Source: Methanonatronarchaeales archaeon
GTDB taxonomy: Archaea; Halobacteriota; Methanonatronarchaeia; JAANXF01
Length of the DNA: 59,780 nt
Assembly (NCBI GenBank): GCA_018263395.1
Contig: JAANXF010000005.1
Span: 1 to 59,780 of the forward strand
Reading direction: 5' to 3'
Under the pieces are notes generated by a model that made no database searches, was not told the origin of the DNA, and saw only the letters and a list, made by a program, of their open reading frames with translations. The translations under genes were made by a program, and so were the position numbers. Shown here one piece after another: positions 26,289 through 34,188 of this stretch (position 1 is its first letter; the number at the start of each line of letters is the position of its first letter).

Positions 26289-26603
26289 TTGGTCGAAGAA
26301 CAACTCCTGGACACCATAAAGAGGGAGCAGGGGCTCCTGCAGAGCGAGGTCTGGAAAACCTTCGACATAGACAGCAAAAAGGCCTCCCGGCTGGTTCGCA
26401 AGCTCGAACAGAGTGGAATGATACGAAGGAGCAGCGTCGTGTCCAACGGTTCGCGGACCTACCTGCTGGAGTACAACGACACCGGCTCTCCTCTCGATAA
26501 CCTCTTCTCGGGAGGCGTGCTGGCCCCCTGCATAGAGTGTTCCACGGAGTGCAGGCCGGCCGTCTGTGACCCGCTGGCCCAGTGGACCGTATCGGCCGAT
26601 TGA
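26289..26603 (+). CDS. Winged-helix regulator with a cysteine-rich C-terminal tail
   Basis: The 104-residue protein has a MarR-like DNA-binding half (GLLQSEVWKTFDIDSKKASR, then LVRKLEQSGMIRRSSVV) and a tail ALAPCIECSTECRPAVCDPL-like in layout, with four cysteines in 13 residues. Similar tails occur in haloarchaeal HTH proteins; they could bind a metal or an Fe-S cluster and sense redox state. TTG start 20 bases after the Tes-type gene, so it may be co-transcribed. ATTAATAAG at 26274-26282 also gives a possible promoter of its own. Confidence 0.75.
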   Translation: MVEEQLLDTIKREQGLLQSEVWKTFDIDSKKASRLVRKLEQSGMIRRSSVVSNGSRTYLLEYNDTGSPLDNLFSGGVLAPCIECSTECRPAVCDPLAQWTVSAD

Positions 26604-26687
26604 TTATAGCCGATTGATTATAGTTCTGCCACCCGGTACCCTACCCGGATAGAGTTCCCGCCCATCCCCGGGCGGAGCTTACCCTCT

Positions 26688-27145
26688 TCACGACCCGGGC
26701 GCCCCGCCAACGTGGCAGTCGACGCAGTCCCTGTCCCCCTCCGGCGCCTTCGGGCTCTCGAACACCCGCTCCCTGTAGGGACTGTACATCCCGTACACGA
26801 CATCCTCCGCCTCCCCACAGAGTTCTGGGAATCGCATGTACCCAGAGACGGCTCTCCTCTCCTTGGAGGTCAGTTCAACTTCCCCCGTCGGGAGGCATCG
26901 ACAAGCCCCCCACGAACGGCGCCCCGCTCGGTGTAGTTTACTACGCCGGCCAGGTTCATAGTGATCCACGTCTGGGGGTCCGTGAAATCGACCTGTCCCT
27001 GCATCAGGCCTTTGCCGTACTTACCGTGGCAGGCGGCACAGACTCTTCTGTACACCTCTTCACCATCAGCGGCTGCCGCTACCCCGGACGACGCCGCGAC
27101 TAACGCGAGTACAAGAAACTTCTTAGGCGACGGGGCATACGACAC
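26688..27145 (-). pseudogene. Secreted c-type cytochrome with an apparent frameshift
   Basis: The first frame (26870-27145) encodes a signal peptide (KKFLVLALVAASSGVAAAAD) and a haem site CAACH in a typical cytochrome c context (GEEVYRRVCAACHGKYGKG). A second frame continues with ELTSKERRAVSGYMRFPELC and ends in CVDCH close to the C terminus. Adding one base to the run of five C at 26882-26886 (plus strand) joins them into a 150-residue protein with two CxxCH sites. It may be truly broken, phase variable or a read error. It belongs with the ccm genes at 30.6-33.0 kb. The first codons overlap the transposase remnant. Confidence 0.7.
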
Positions 27146-27649
27146 CCATCAAACCTTCCAACTCGTACAGAAACAAATGAACGGAAAAGACCCACCAGGA
27201 ATAAAGGTACGTAAAAACTCCGTAATCACAGGAAACACCCCGCGAGACCTAGCAGTGAAGGAACGGAAAGAACTCGGGTACGAAAAATGGAGAAGGAGAA
27301 CACGCAGATTTCGTATTAAATCTGCTTATAAGAAAACCTCATCGAGGTTTTCTGAAAAACACAGCTACGGCAAACGCTGGATGACGGAAACATTCTTCTC
27401 CTCAGTCAAGAGGTGCTTCGCACACCGCTTCTCCGAAGTGGTGTTTGAACAAGGTCCCTCGCCAACGGCGAGGAAACCTGTGAGGAGAAACACTGAGAGC
27501 AAAGACACCGGGAACAGCCAAGAAAGAAGTGGAAAGAAAACTAAGGATGTACAACACGGTCACAAAAATGGCGAAAACAACCTGACCAAGGCGCCAAAAC
27601 GGTCAAGAAACGGGAAGGACCAAAGAGTTATTCAACACAGCACTGTATT
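27126..27649 (+). mobile_element. Remnant of a DDE transposase (IS4/IS5-like), 3' half only
   Basis: The frame contains GDGAYDTHQTFQLVQKQMNG, with the second catalytic aspartate, and YGKRWMTETFFSSVKRCFAH, with the catalytic glutamate region of DDE transposases. The first half of the gene is missing. Between the two motifs an extra stretch (27301-27360) encodes two hairpins: 27304-27325, and 27331-27353 with a perfect 10-base stem. A third hairpin lies at 27457-27473. The sequence is richer in A than its neighbours, and no terminal inverted repeats were identified. Confidence 0.7.
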
Positions 27650-28004
27650 AAAACTAAAAAAGGGGTTGCAACAAAGCCGAATAACTAAAATTTATAAACC
27701 TTTTGGTGAGGCGACTTCGCCTAACCGGCAGGAGATTAATTGTATTAAAGGGAGAAACAAGCAATGGATGCAGAGCGTATAGGCGGTAACGATTTTTTCT
27801 CTTTTAAACGCCCGGTTCGGTAAACCGTGGCCACGTCCCGAAGCGACGGGACCCGGTTCGGCTACGGTTCCGGTAGCCCTTGCCACACCTCCCGGTGCCC
27901 CGTCGGGCAGGTCGGGGTCGCTCGTAAAAAACAGGGGGTCGGGCCCGTGACGAGAAGTATTTTTGTAGGCACGGCTTTATGGAAAGACGGAGGCTACCCA
28001 ATAG
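27650..28004. other. Intergenic region with several possible RNA hairpins
   Basis: An AT-rich part (27650-27810) holds TATA-like AAAATTTATAAAC and a small hairpin (AGGCGACTTCGCCT, 27712-27725). The GC-rich part (27811-27960) can form GTCCCG...CGGGAC and GGCTAC...GTAGCC stems. I could not match it to a known RNA such as SRP or RNase P RNA. It could be the leader of the methyltransferase gene, a terminator region or an unknown RNA. Confidence 0.35.
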
Positions 28005-28712
28005 TTGCCACCCGCAAGAGAGCAGAGGCGGATAGCGAGTTTTTTCGAGGACATTTGTCACAATTACGAAAAGTTCAGCAATTTATATTCGTTATCGCTG
28101 TTCACGAGGTGGCGAGAGAGGCTCATGGACGAGATAGCCCTGCCAGAGTGCGGCAGTGCACTCGATATCGCCACGGGGACGGGGGAAAACCTCCGGATGC
28201 TGGGAGACCTCGCCCGTTCACGAGGGAGAGAGCTCGATGTCTTCGGGATAGATATCACCAGAGGAATGGTCTCCTTCGCGGATAGCGGACCCCAGATCAC
28301 GCTATCGAGGGCCGAGGACCTGCCTTTCCGGGACGAGACCTTCGACATCTCGCTGTGCTCCTACGCCCTTCGCCACTTCTACCAGGAGCGGGTTTTCTCC
28401 CAGCTGTACAGGGTGCTCAAACCGGGGGGTGGAGTTTACCTCCTCGATATCAAGGAACCGGGCAACGCCCTCGTCAATAAGGGTTACAGGACCTATCTCT
28501 CCCGGATAGTTCCCCTGATAATGAGGTTCAGGCACGGCCGGAGCGACGGCAGGGAGGCCATCGAGGCCGTCGATTTCCTGGTCGATTCCCTCGATTACTC
28601 CCCCAACACGGACATCCCGGAAAAGCTGGAGCGCGCGGGGTTCGAAAACGTGAGGACGACCCCGCTAACCATGGACACCGCCTTCATAGCAAAAGGGGAA
28701 AAACCGGCTTAG
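28005..28712 (+). CDS. UbiE/MenG-like SAM-dependent methyltransferase
   Basis: The 235-residue protein starts with RIASFFEDICHNYEKFSNLYSLS-like residues as in quinone methyltransferases, then has the SAM motif ALDIATGTGENL, motif II DISLCSYALRHF and motif III LKPGGGVYLLDI. These point to a C-methyltransferase of the menaquinone/ubiquinone type. Menaquinone would be the acceptor for the complex I in this window, so a role in making it is plausible. TTG start; other methylation substrates remain possible. Confidence 0.8.
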   Translation: MPPAREQRRIASFFEDICHNYEKFSNLYSLSLFTRWRERLMDEIALPECGSALDIATGTGENLRMLGDLARSRGRELDVFGIDITRGMVSFADSGPQITLSRAEDLPFRDETFDISLCSYALRHFYQERVFSQLYRVLKPGGGVYLLDIKEPGNALVNKGYRTYLSRIVPLIMRFRHGRSDGREAIEAVDFLVDSLDYSPNTDIPEKLERAGFENVRTTPLTMDTAFIAKGEKPA

Positions 28713-28766
28713 AGCCGGGGACCGTCGCGGAGGGATTACCCGTCTCTCCACCGTCCCATATGGGCA

Positions 28767-29945
28767 CTACGTGGCTATCCGGACCACGTCCCCGTTCTCC
28801 AGCCCCTCCTCCGCCGATAGACGCCTCCCGCTTCGAACGTCCACGGCGTGGTGGAAGGCTTCGCCTATATCTGTGTGTAGGGCGTAAGCGAGGTCCCTGG
28901 CGGTGCTGCTCCGGTCGAGCAAAACGGCGTCTGGCAGCACCCTCCCCTCAGAATCTGACAGCCTGGACTCCTCCCTCACTGGGTAGACCACAATTTTGCC
29001 AATCAGGTCCCTGACGGTTCGCTCTATGGACCTCTGTACGCCAGTGGAGCCGTACCTCTCGAGTACGCTCTCCTCTATCCGGCTCAGCGCCTCCTCCTGC
29101 TTCCGGCTGAGGCCCCCGGTCACCTCGAACGAGGCGTCTCCCGGCAGGTAACCTATCAGGCCGTTCTCGGCCGCTCTCCTCAGTGCCAGCTCCGCATCCG
29201 CCGACACCGGCTCGGCGTCGAACCTCTCCACCAGGTCCCCCACAGGGCCCGGGTCGGCCGCGTCCACCTTGTTTGCCACTACCTGAATCGGCTTCGAACG
29301 GGCCCTGAGCACCTCCACGAACGACCTGCGCTCTTCCCGGCTCCACCCTTCAGGCTCCCCCTCCACCGATACGGCCACGTCCCTCCTCGAGATTCCGAGC
29401 CCACCGAATACCTCCGCGGCCTCGTCCACGAACCCGGAGCCTCCGGACTCCACCCGCCTCATCAGCGGCCCCCAGTTCTCCTCGAGTATGGAGAGCATCC
29501 ACATGTCGACCTCTCGCTCCAGGAACTCCACGTCCAGCGCCGGTTCCCTGCTCCCGGGCTCCACTGGGTTTCCCTCCTCGTCCGTTCCGCCGGTGGCGTC
29601 CACCACGTTCATCAGGGCGTCGGCCCTCCGCAGGTGATCGAGGAACCGGTTTCCGAGCCCCCTCCCCTCGTACGCCCCCGGAACCAGCCCGGCCACGTCG
29701 ATCATCTGCACCGTGACCAGCCGTGTGCCGTCGACGCAGAGTGAGTTACGCGGCTCACAGTCCACGCCGAACTCGGAGCACGGGCAATCGTCCCTGACGT
29801 ACGCGACGCCGCGGTTGGGCTCTATCGTGGTGAACGGGTAGTTCGCGGCCTCCGCGTCCGCCAGAGTGGCGGCCTTGAAGAACGTCGACTTTCCTGCGTT
29901 CGGCTTCCCGACCACGCCCAGGAGACTCGGCATCTTGGTCACCAA
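28767..29945 (-). CDS. ychF: YchF/Obg-family GTP/ATP-binding protein with TGS domain
   Basis: The 392-residue protein has the P-loop GVVGKPNAGKST, G2/G3 region NYPFTTIEPNRG and DVAGLVPGAYEGRGLGN, and NKVD (VVANKVDAAD). The C-terminal TGS domain reads LPDAVLLDRSSTARDLAYAL...GDVVRI. Archaeal members of this family are ribosome-associated. The ATG at 29945 is followed by another at 29933, which is closer to the usual start (MPSLLGVVG). It stands alone, divergent from tRNA-Glu. Confidence 0.93.
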   Translation of the reverse strand: MVTKMPSLLGVVGKPNAGKSTFFKAATLADAEAANYPFTTIEPNRGVAYVRDDCPCSEFGVDCEPRNSLCVDGTRLVTVQMIDVAGLVPGAYEGRGLGNRFLDHLRRADALMNVVDATGGTDEEGNPVEPGSREPALDVEFLEREVDMWMLSILEENWGPLMRRVESGGSGFVDEAAEVFGGLGISRRDVAVSVEGEPEGWSREERRSFVEVLRARSKPIQVVANKVDAADPGPVGDLVERFDAEPVSADAELALRRAAENGLIGYLPGDASFEVTGGLSRKQEEALSRIEESVLERYGSTGVQRSIERTVRDLIGKIVVYPVREESRLSDSEGRVLPDAVLLDRSSTARDLAYALHTDIGEAFHHAVDVRSGRRLSAEEGLENGDVVRIAT

Positions 29946-30020
29946 TCGGCGCAGATGGTGAAATCCCTACCGGACCGCAAAAGGTTTTTTTACTCCTCTC
30001 TATTGAGGGACGTTCCTGTC

Positions 30021-30097
<77 letters not shown>

Positions 30098-30098
30098 C

Positions 30099-30163
30099 GA
30101 AGCCGTAGGCTTCTGCGTGCACAGAAACTCGAAGAGTTTCGAGCATAGAAATCCGTAGGGTTT
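30099..30163 (+). repeat. Row of three hairpins with three-base loops behind tRNA-Glu
   Basis: GAAGCC-GTA-GGCTTC (30099-30113), GAAACTC-GAA-GAGTTTC (30124-30140) and AAATCC-GTA-GGGTTT (30149-30163, one T-G pair) stand in a row. Their stems are unrelated in sequence, but each has a loop of exactly three bases. They could be processing signals or terminators, but the same design occurs inside argS (50313-50402) and in the transposase remnant. Confidence 0.7.
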
Positions 30164-30275
30164 ATGGGGGCAGAAGGTTCTCTCTCGCTCAGATTGCGCA
30201 GTCTGGGCACCGTGGTCGCGGGACCCGGAGGCGGTTTTCGACAAACTTTTTTTAGACAAGAGTACAGTCCCAGGT

Positions 30276-30365
30276 ATGCCGGACGGCATCATTACCCCAA
30301 TATCTTTCCTGATCGGAGTCATGATAGGCGTCTCCATCGTCTTTCTCCTGAGCTGGCTCCTGTAG
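30276..30365 (+). CDS. 29-residue single-span membrane peptide
   Basis: ATG to TAG encodes MPDGIITPISFLIGVMIGVS followed by a hydrophobic run ending in SWLL. Almost the whole peptide is one membrane helix. It precedes an AbrB-like gene and the ccm genes, so a CcmD-like small helper is possible; CcmD proteins are short single-span peptides in this pathway. The spacing to the next gene is 6 bases. The call rests on the open frame, hydrophobicity and position. Confidence 0.5.
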   Translation: MPDGIITPISFLIGVMIGVSIVFLLSWLL

Positions 30366-30371
30366 AGAGGG

Positions 30372-30557
30372 GTGATCAGGAGCGACGTTATAGAACTCTA
30401 CGAGGGGGACATCGAGAAGATACTCACTAAGGAGGTCGACGACTACGGCCGGCTAAACATCGGTACGGACATGGCGGGTAAGCGTGTGAAGGTATACGTC
30501 AGCAAGGCGGGTGAGGGCATTCCCATCGAGAGGGAGGCTGAAGGCCCATCTCCGTGA
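30372..30557 (+). CDS. Small AbrB/SpoVT-like protein of unknown function
   Basis: The 61-residue protein is translated from GTG. The core DYGRLNIGTDMAGKRVKVYV resembles the strand-loop-strand of AbrB-like or DUF2080-type proteins (polar strand, GR, then GK.VKV). The N-terminal half (SDVIELYEGDIEKILTKEVD) is acidic and helical. It lies 36 bases before ccmE and 6 bases after the membrane peptide, so it is probably co-transcribed. Function unknown. Confidence 0.55.
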   Translation: MIRSDVIELYEGDIEKILTKEVDDYGRLNIGTDMAGKRVKVYVSKAGEGIPIEREAEGPSP

Positions 30558-30593
30558 GCAGGAGTTAAGCAGCGGTACGAGGGGTTGCGGGTG

Positions 30594-30959
30594 ATGGAGA
30601 GGCGCAGGGCCAAACTGCTCGTCGGCGTGGTGGTCGCCGTTTTTCTGGCAGGCCTGAGGTACGTGTCGCTCGACGACGTGGTTACCCCGTACAGGTCCCC
30701 GGGGGAGCTGGTGTCGATGGAGACGGGTGAGTGGGTCCAGGTAATTGGAAACGTCCAGGACTTCACACGCGACGACGGGATTACCACCTTCAGGGTCATT
30801 AGCGGGGGAGAGTCCGTCGGGGTGCGGTACGACGGGGAGCTTCCACCGATGTTCAGCCCGAGCGGCGATGTCGTCGTGAGGGGAACCGTAACGGAGGAGG
30901 GGCCGGAGGGCTTCAGGATAGTCACGAAGTGCCCGTCGAGGTACGAGCCGGGCGACTGA
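30594..30959 (+). CDS. ccmE: CcmE-like haem chaperone, CxxxY variant
   Basis: An N-terminal membrane helix (KLLVGVVVAVFLAGLRYVSL) is followed by an OB-fold domain beginning YRSPGELVS, as in CcmE. Classical CcmE binds haem through the histidine of HxxxY; here the equivalent segment is VTKCPSRYEPGD, giving CxxxY. This cysteine form is known from archaea and some sulphate reducers whose Ccm systems also lack CcmG and CcmH. The frame also starts at TTG 30585; ATG 30594 gives the better signal anchor. CcmA, B and C are not in the window. Confidence 0.85.
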   Translation: MERRRAKLLVGVVVAVFLAGLRYVSLDDVVTPYRSPGELVSMETGEWVQVIGNVQDFTRDDGITTFRVISGGESVGVRYDGELPPMFSPSGDVVVRGTVTEEGPEGFRIVTKCPSRYEPGD

Positions 30960-31287
30960 TAGTCTACGGCCTGACGGGCCTACACGACCTAAACTCCGGC
31001 GCGATTCTCGTCATGCTCCTGACGGTCGCCGTCAGGAGTCGCGGAACCCGGGTCTTCGGTTACAGTGCCGCCGCCCTCGCCGTGGCGTCGTTCACCATGC
31101 TGCCACTGCCGCTCCACGGGACCGCCCCTTACGGCTTCGCGTCGATACTCGCGACCTTCGCCCTGTTCTACAGGTCGTGGGGGGTGACGAGCTGGACGAA
31201 CTGGAGCAGTACATGGTCCAGGCGTCCCTGTTCCTGTCGATGGCGAACGTCTCGATAGGGCTGCACCTCTCCGGAATGATAGGATAG
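30929..31287 (+). pseudogene. Small multi-span membrane protein between ccmE and ccmF, apparent frameshift
   Basis: The frame from 30929 encodes about three membrane helices (GAILVMLLTVAVRS, GYSAAALAVASFTML, GFASILATFALFYRSW). At the run of six G (31179-31184) it loses sense, while the next frame continues with GGDELDELEQYMVQASLFLS and MANVSIGLHLSGMIG to a TAG at 31285-31287. One extra G would join the two parts. The start is uncertain: GTG 30929 lies inside ccmE, and a CTGA overlap at the ccmE stop is another option. I do not recognise the family; the place suggests a cytochrome c maturation helper. Confidence 0.55.
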
Positions 31288-33001
31288 GGGACGAACTCAT
31301 AGCGGCCACTCTGGCGTTCTCTGCTCTCGGCGCGGTCACGGGTTACAGGGGCGCCGCCCGACGCAGCCGCCTCATGGTGGCGGCGGCGTTCGCTTCCTGC
31401 ACCACAGCCGTCTTATTCCTGCTGTACCTCCTCCTTTCGTCCGATTTTTCCTACGTCTACGTCTATCAGCACACTTCGAGGGACCTGGACCCGGTGGCTC
31501 GCGGCGCTCTGAACCGGTCAGTGGGCTCCCTTATGTTCATGCTCTGGTGCCTGACCGGAGCGGCGCTCCTGTCGAGGCGGTGGGACGTGTCGGCTCTTCA
31601 GCTCGGCGTAAACAGCCCGATGGCGACGATTTCGCTGCACCTTTCGGCCTTCGTGCGCCGGGTCCTGGCGCCGGACGGGCTCGGGTTCAGTCCCATACTG
31701 CAGCACCCGATGATGGTCTTCCACCCTCCCACGATGCTCATGGGTTACGCCGCCGCGGGCCTGATGTTCTCGGCGGCGGTCTCCTCCATCAGAAGGAAGG
31801 GGGCTGCGTGAGGAAATGAGGACGTACGGTCTTTCGGCGTTGCTCTTCGTCGGGTTTAGCCTGCTGCTGAGCTGCGAGTGGAGCTACGAGGCATGGCAGG
31901 ACTACTGGCCGTGGGACCCGGCCTTTACCTCCAGCCTGATGACGTGGCTGGTCATAGCCGGCGCGCTGCACCTGCTGCTCGCGGAGAGGCGATGGGGATA
32001 CTTCAGGGACAGTGCGAGGTTCGCGGCCGGTCTATCCTTCGTCACGGCCCTGCTCTCGACGTTCGTGGTCCGCTCGGGCTCGATACAGTCGGTGCACAGC
32101 TTCGCCGAGGACCCCCGCATAAGGATGATACTTCTTATGGCCCTGGCCGCGCTGGCGGTTTCGGTCGCCATCTTCGCGAGGTGGATGGAGGAAGAGAGGT
32201 GGCCCCGCGGGGGGAAACCGATGTACCTCGGGGTAGGTTCGCTGGTGCTGATGTCTCTCGGCGTTCTCTACGCCTACGCCATCTTCGCTGCCCTGTTGGT
32301 CAACACCTTCGGCTCCGGAGGCGCGTCCATGTCGGGCGAGTACCTGTCCGGCGCCTCCTATCCGCTCGGCGTACTGGGGGTGGTCATTTTGGTTCTCGCG
32401 ACGAGGACCGGTGGCCGGAGGGAGTCAGCCCTCGTCATCGCTCCGGCTGGCGTTGCAGCCGCCCTCTACGGGACCGGGTACCTGGACGTACAGGGGGTCA
32501 TCGCGGTCGCGCGGCTCAGGTTGGACGGTGATAGGGTCTCGCACCTGGCCATATCGCTCCTGCTGCTGGGGCTGCTGGTGGCATCGAGCCCGCTCTCGGC
32601 GGCGACCGACTTCACGGAGGTCGGTGAGGTGGAGGGGGTAGGACCATATTCCGTCGAGTTGACCGACTTCACTTACGAGGAGGGGGTCAGGTTCGGAGGC
32701 CGGTTCGACGTGGAGGGACGCGGAGAGGGCTGGGCGGTTCTCCAGGTGGACGAAGACGTGATGAAGAAGGGTGTCTTTATAGACAGGGGCCTATTAGATG
32801 ACGTGTACCTCACGTTCGACGGCGTGGGCGGGGCACTCAGCGACGAGCTGCTGGTGATGGGGTCAAAGCCGGGGCGATACCCGGGATGTCCGTCGTTTGG
32901 CTCGGTGGCATAACCGTGGTGATAGGGACGGCGGTGCCGCTTTTCAGGGGGAGACGTGGCGGGGTCGAAGGTATTTCTGGCTACGGGAGGGATGTGTAGG
33001 T
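31284..33001 (+). pseudogene. ccmF: Cytochrome c haem lyase subunit CcmF, split by two apparent frameshifts
   Basis: Part 1 (to 31811) has SSDFSYVYVYQHTSRDL and GFSPILQHPMMVFHPPTMLM, both typical of CcmF. Part 2 (31816-32913) continues with a degenerate tryptophan motif EWSYEAWQDYWPWDPAF and ends with an out-of-place tail. Part 3 (to 33001) is the expected last helix (VVWLGGITVVIGTAVPLF). Removing one G from 31799-31803 joins parts 1 and 2, and adding one G at 32871-32874 joins parts 2 and 3. The first helix (GDELIAATLAFSALGAVTGY) has no standard start codon; ATG 31374 is the first. Some archaea have split CcmF, but not with these overlaps. Confidence 0.75.
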
Positions 33002-33002
33002 A

Positions 33003-33422
33003 ATGCGCCTGATGGGGGACGACTCGGCGGTTTCGACCACGTTCTCGTACGTGTTGATGTTCGCGATAACCACGATAATCTTCACCTCAGTCATGTGGAT
33101 TTACTCGGAGTCGGCGGAGCAGGCGAGGGAGAGGGCGATGCGGAAGGAGCTGATCGCGATAGGTGAGGAGGTCGCCGGGGCTGTGGCGGACTCCCAATTC
33201 GTCGACACGAGCAACGGGACGGTGGAGAAGCGGCTGGACCTGCCATCGACCGTCGGCGGGGAGGGGTACACCGTGAGGTTCGACGAGGGTTCAGGGCAGG
33301 TTGTGGTAACGTCCAGCACCGGAGTCGAGGTACAGGTCACCATGAACGGCCTCGAGGGCAGCGTGGACTTCAGGGGGCCGATCTACAGCTCGTCGTTTGA
33401 GGGGTCGCGACAGGGAGGCTGA
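33003..33422 (+). CDS. Pilin/archaellin-like membrane protein (haloarchaeal DUF7266-like)
   Basis: The 139-residue protein starts RLMGDDSAVSTTFSYVLMFA, then one membrane helix and SESAEQARERAMRKELIAIG. This short charged start, hydrophobic helix and helical extension are the plan of archaeal type IV pilin-like proteins; the rest is beta-rich and polar. The ATG follows the ccmF tail by one base, but the function is probably unrelated (cell surface). Confidence 0.65.
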   Translation: MRLMGDDSAVSTTFSYVLMFAITTIIFTSVMWIYSESAEQARERAMRKELIAIGEEVAGAVADSQFVDTSNGTVEKRLDLPSTVGGEGYTVRFDEGSGQVVVTSSTGVEVQVTMNGLEGSVDFRGPIYSSSFEGSRQGG

Positions 33423-33682
33423 GTCCCTGAGCCTCTCCCTCGCCCTTACCTCTCCCTCGGCCTTCGGGGTCCGTAGCCGAGGGACAGTGCCAGGGCCAGA
33501 AGTATAGAGACCGTCGCTAACGCACCGGTTAACCCCGGCATACGAAGCAGCCTGTCGACCAGCGATCCATCACCCGCCGACATGGACGCGGCAGTATCCG
33601 CGGAAGAGCCCGTCTCCCCCTCTACATCGGCGCCTCCTTCGGAACCGGGTCCCCCGTATCACCAGAACCACCGCCGCTGCCA

Positions 33683-33713
33683 CGAACGCCGCCACCAGGG
33701 CCGCGTAGTCACT
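33683..33713 (+). repeat. 31-bp direct repeat, copy 1 (left of a TumA-TumE module)
   Basis: Starts CGAACGCCGCCACCAGG and ends GCGTAGTCACT. It is identical base for base to 34726-34756. Both copies encode, on the minus strand, the tail motif SDYAALVAAF. The two copies bracket the toxin-antitoxin pair at 33931-34553. Confidence 0.8.
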
Positions 33714-33772
33714 CAAGCCGTCCTTCCGTTCGAGTTTTGTAAAGAGTCTGGCTGGAAACCTTACTGTGAGCC

Positions 33773-33863
33773 CATTTCAAAAAGGGCTGAGAAGATAGGT
33801 CTCCCAGACCATCCTCGTCTAAGAGGAAAGGCGGAGATACGCATCCTCACGTTTTTTGAAATG
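33773..33863. mobile_element. 91-bp inverted-repeat element (MITE-like), copy 1
   Basis: The ends CATTTCAAAAA (33773-33783) and TTTTTGAAATG (33853-33863) are perfect inverted repeats of 11 bases. The element at 46916-47003 has nearly the same ends and length, and in opposite orientation shares inner sequence such as AAGGCGGAGATACGCATCCTC versus AAGGGCGGAAATTCCTGTCC (by eye). No coding capacity. It could be a miniature transposable element moved in trans. Confidence 0.5.
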
Positions 33864-33930
33864 ACCTCTGTGTGAGTCCTCGGCTGTGTTACGGAAACAC
33901 TGATTACCGGTGAGCCACAGAATCGTATTA

Positions 33931-34188
33931 ATGGCCGAGGCCGAGGTTCAGGAGGCCGTCCGCAGGACGCTCAGCGGCAGGGTGGAGGAGATCAACCGGC
34001 GTCTCGAGGATATAGGGGAAGAAATCGGCTACTTCGAGAAGAAGTATGGCCTCGAGACCGACGAGTTTTACCGAAAATTCGAAGAAGGGGAGATGGGGGA
34101 TGACATGGACTTTTTCGAGTGGAAGTCCCTGAAAGAGGTCCGGGACGAACTCGTCGAGGAAAAAGAGCTCCTGCTCAAAGCCATTTGA
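33931..34188 (+). CDS. Antitoxin-like partner of a TumE toxin (TumA-type), module 1
   Basis: A short, acidic, strongly helical protein (RRTLSGRVEEINRRLEDIGE, EKKYGLETDEFYRKFEEGEM, ending EEKELLLKAI) directly before and overlapping a TumE-type toxin gene (TTGA). The overlap and size fit the antitoxin of this two-gene system. The frame starts at GTG 33910; ATG 33931 gives 85 residues and is preferred. The same plan recurs at 34844 and 39635. Confidence 0.75.
   Translation: MAEAEVQEAVRRTLSGRVEEINRRLEDIGEEIGYFEKKYGLETDEFYRKFEEGEMGDDMDFFEWKSLKEVRDELVEEKELLLKAI

Larger units (their letters stand above)
33423..33909 (-). pseudogene. Decayed surface-protein 3' end with membrane tail
   Basis: On the minus strand, the stop near 33445 ends a frame reading MPGLTGALATVSILLALALS then GYGPRRPRER: a PGF-CTERM-like tail after a Ser/Gly/Glu-rich stalk (VEGETGSSADTAASMSAGDG). 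The frame is closed upstream by a TGA. Around 33655-33720 another frame encodes a second tail, SDYAALVAAFVAAAVVLVIR. No start codons or upstream domains remain. The gap also holds the inverted-repeat element at 33773-33863. It reads as fragments of at least two surface-protein genes. Confidence 0.5.

Noticed and set aside
26961-27782. Single 273-residue gene on the plus strand
   Set aside because: The first 55 residues are antisense to the cytochrome gene. Only the part from 27126 resembles a transposase, and it lacks the first half, so I call it a remnant.
27811-27960. SRP RNA or RNase P RNA gene
   Set aside because: The conserved SRP helix-8 tetraloop region and the RNase P core sequences were not found on either strand.
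31816-32913. An independent CcmF2 gene as in some methanogens
   Set aside because: Its C terminus leaves the family frame just before the last helix, and the join to part 1 is restored by one base, so a broken single ccmF fits better than a natural two-gene form.
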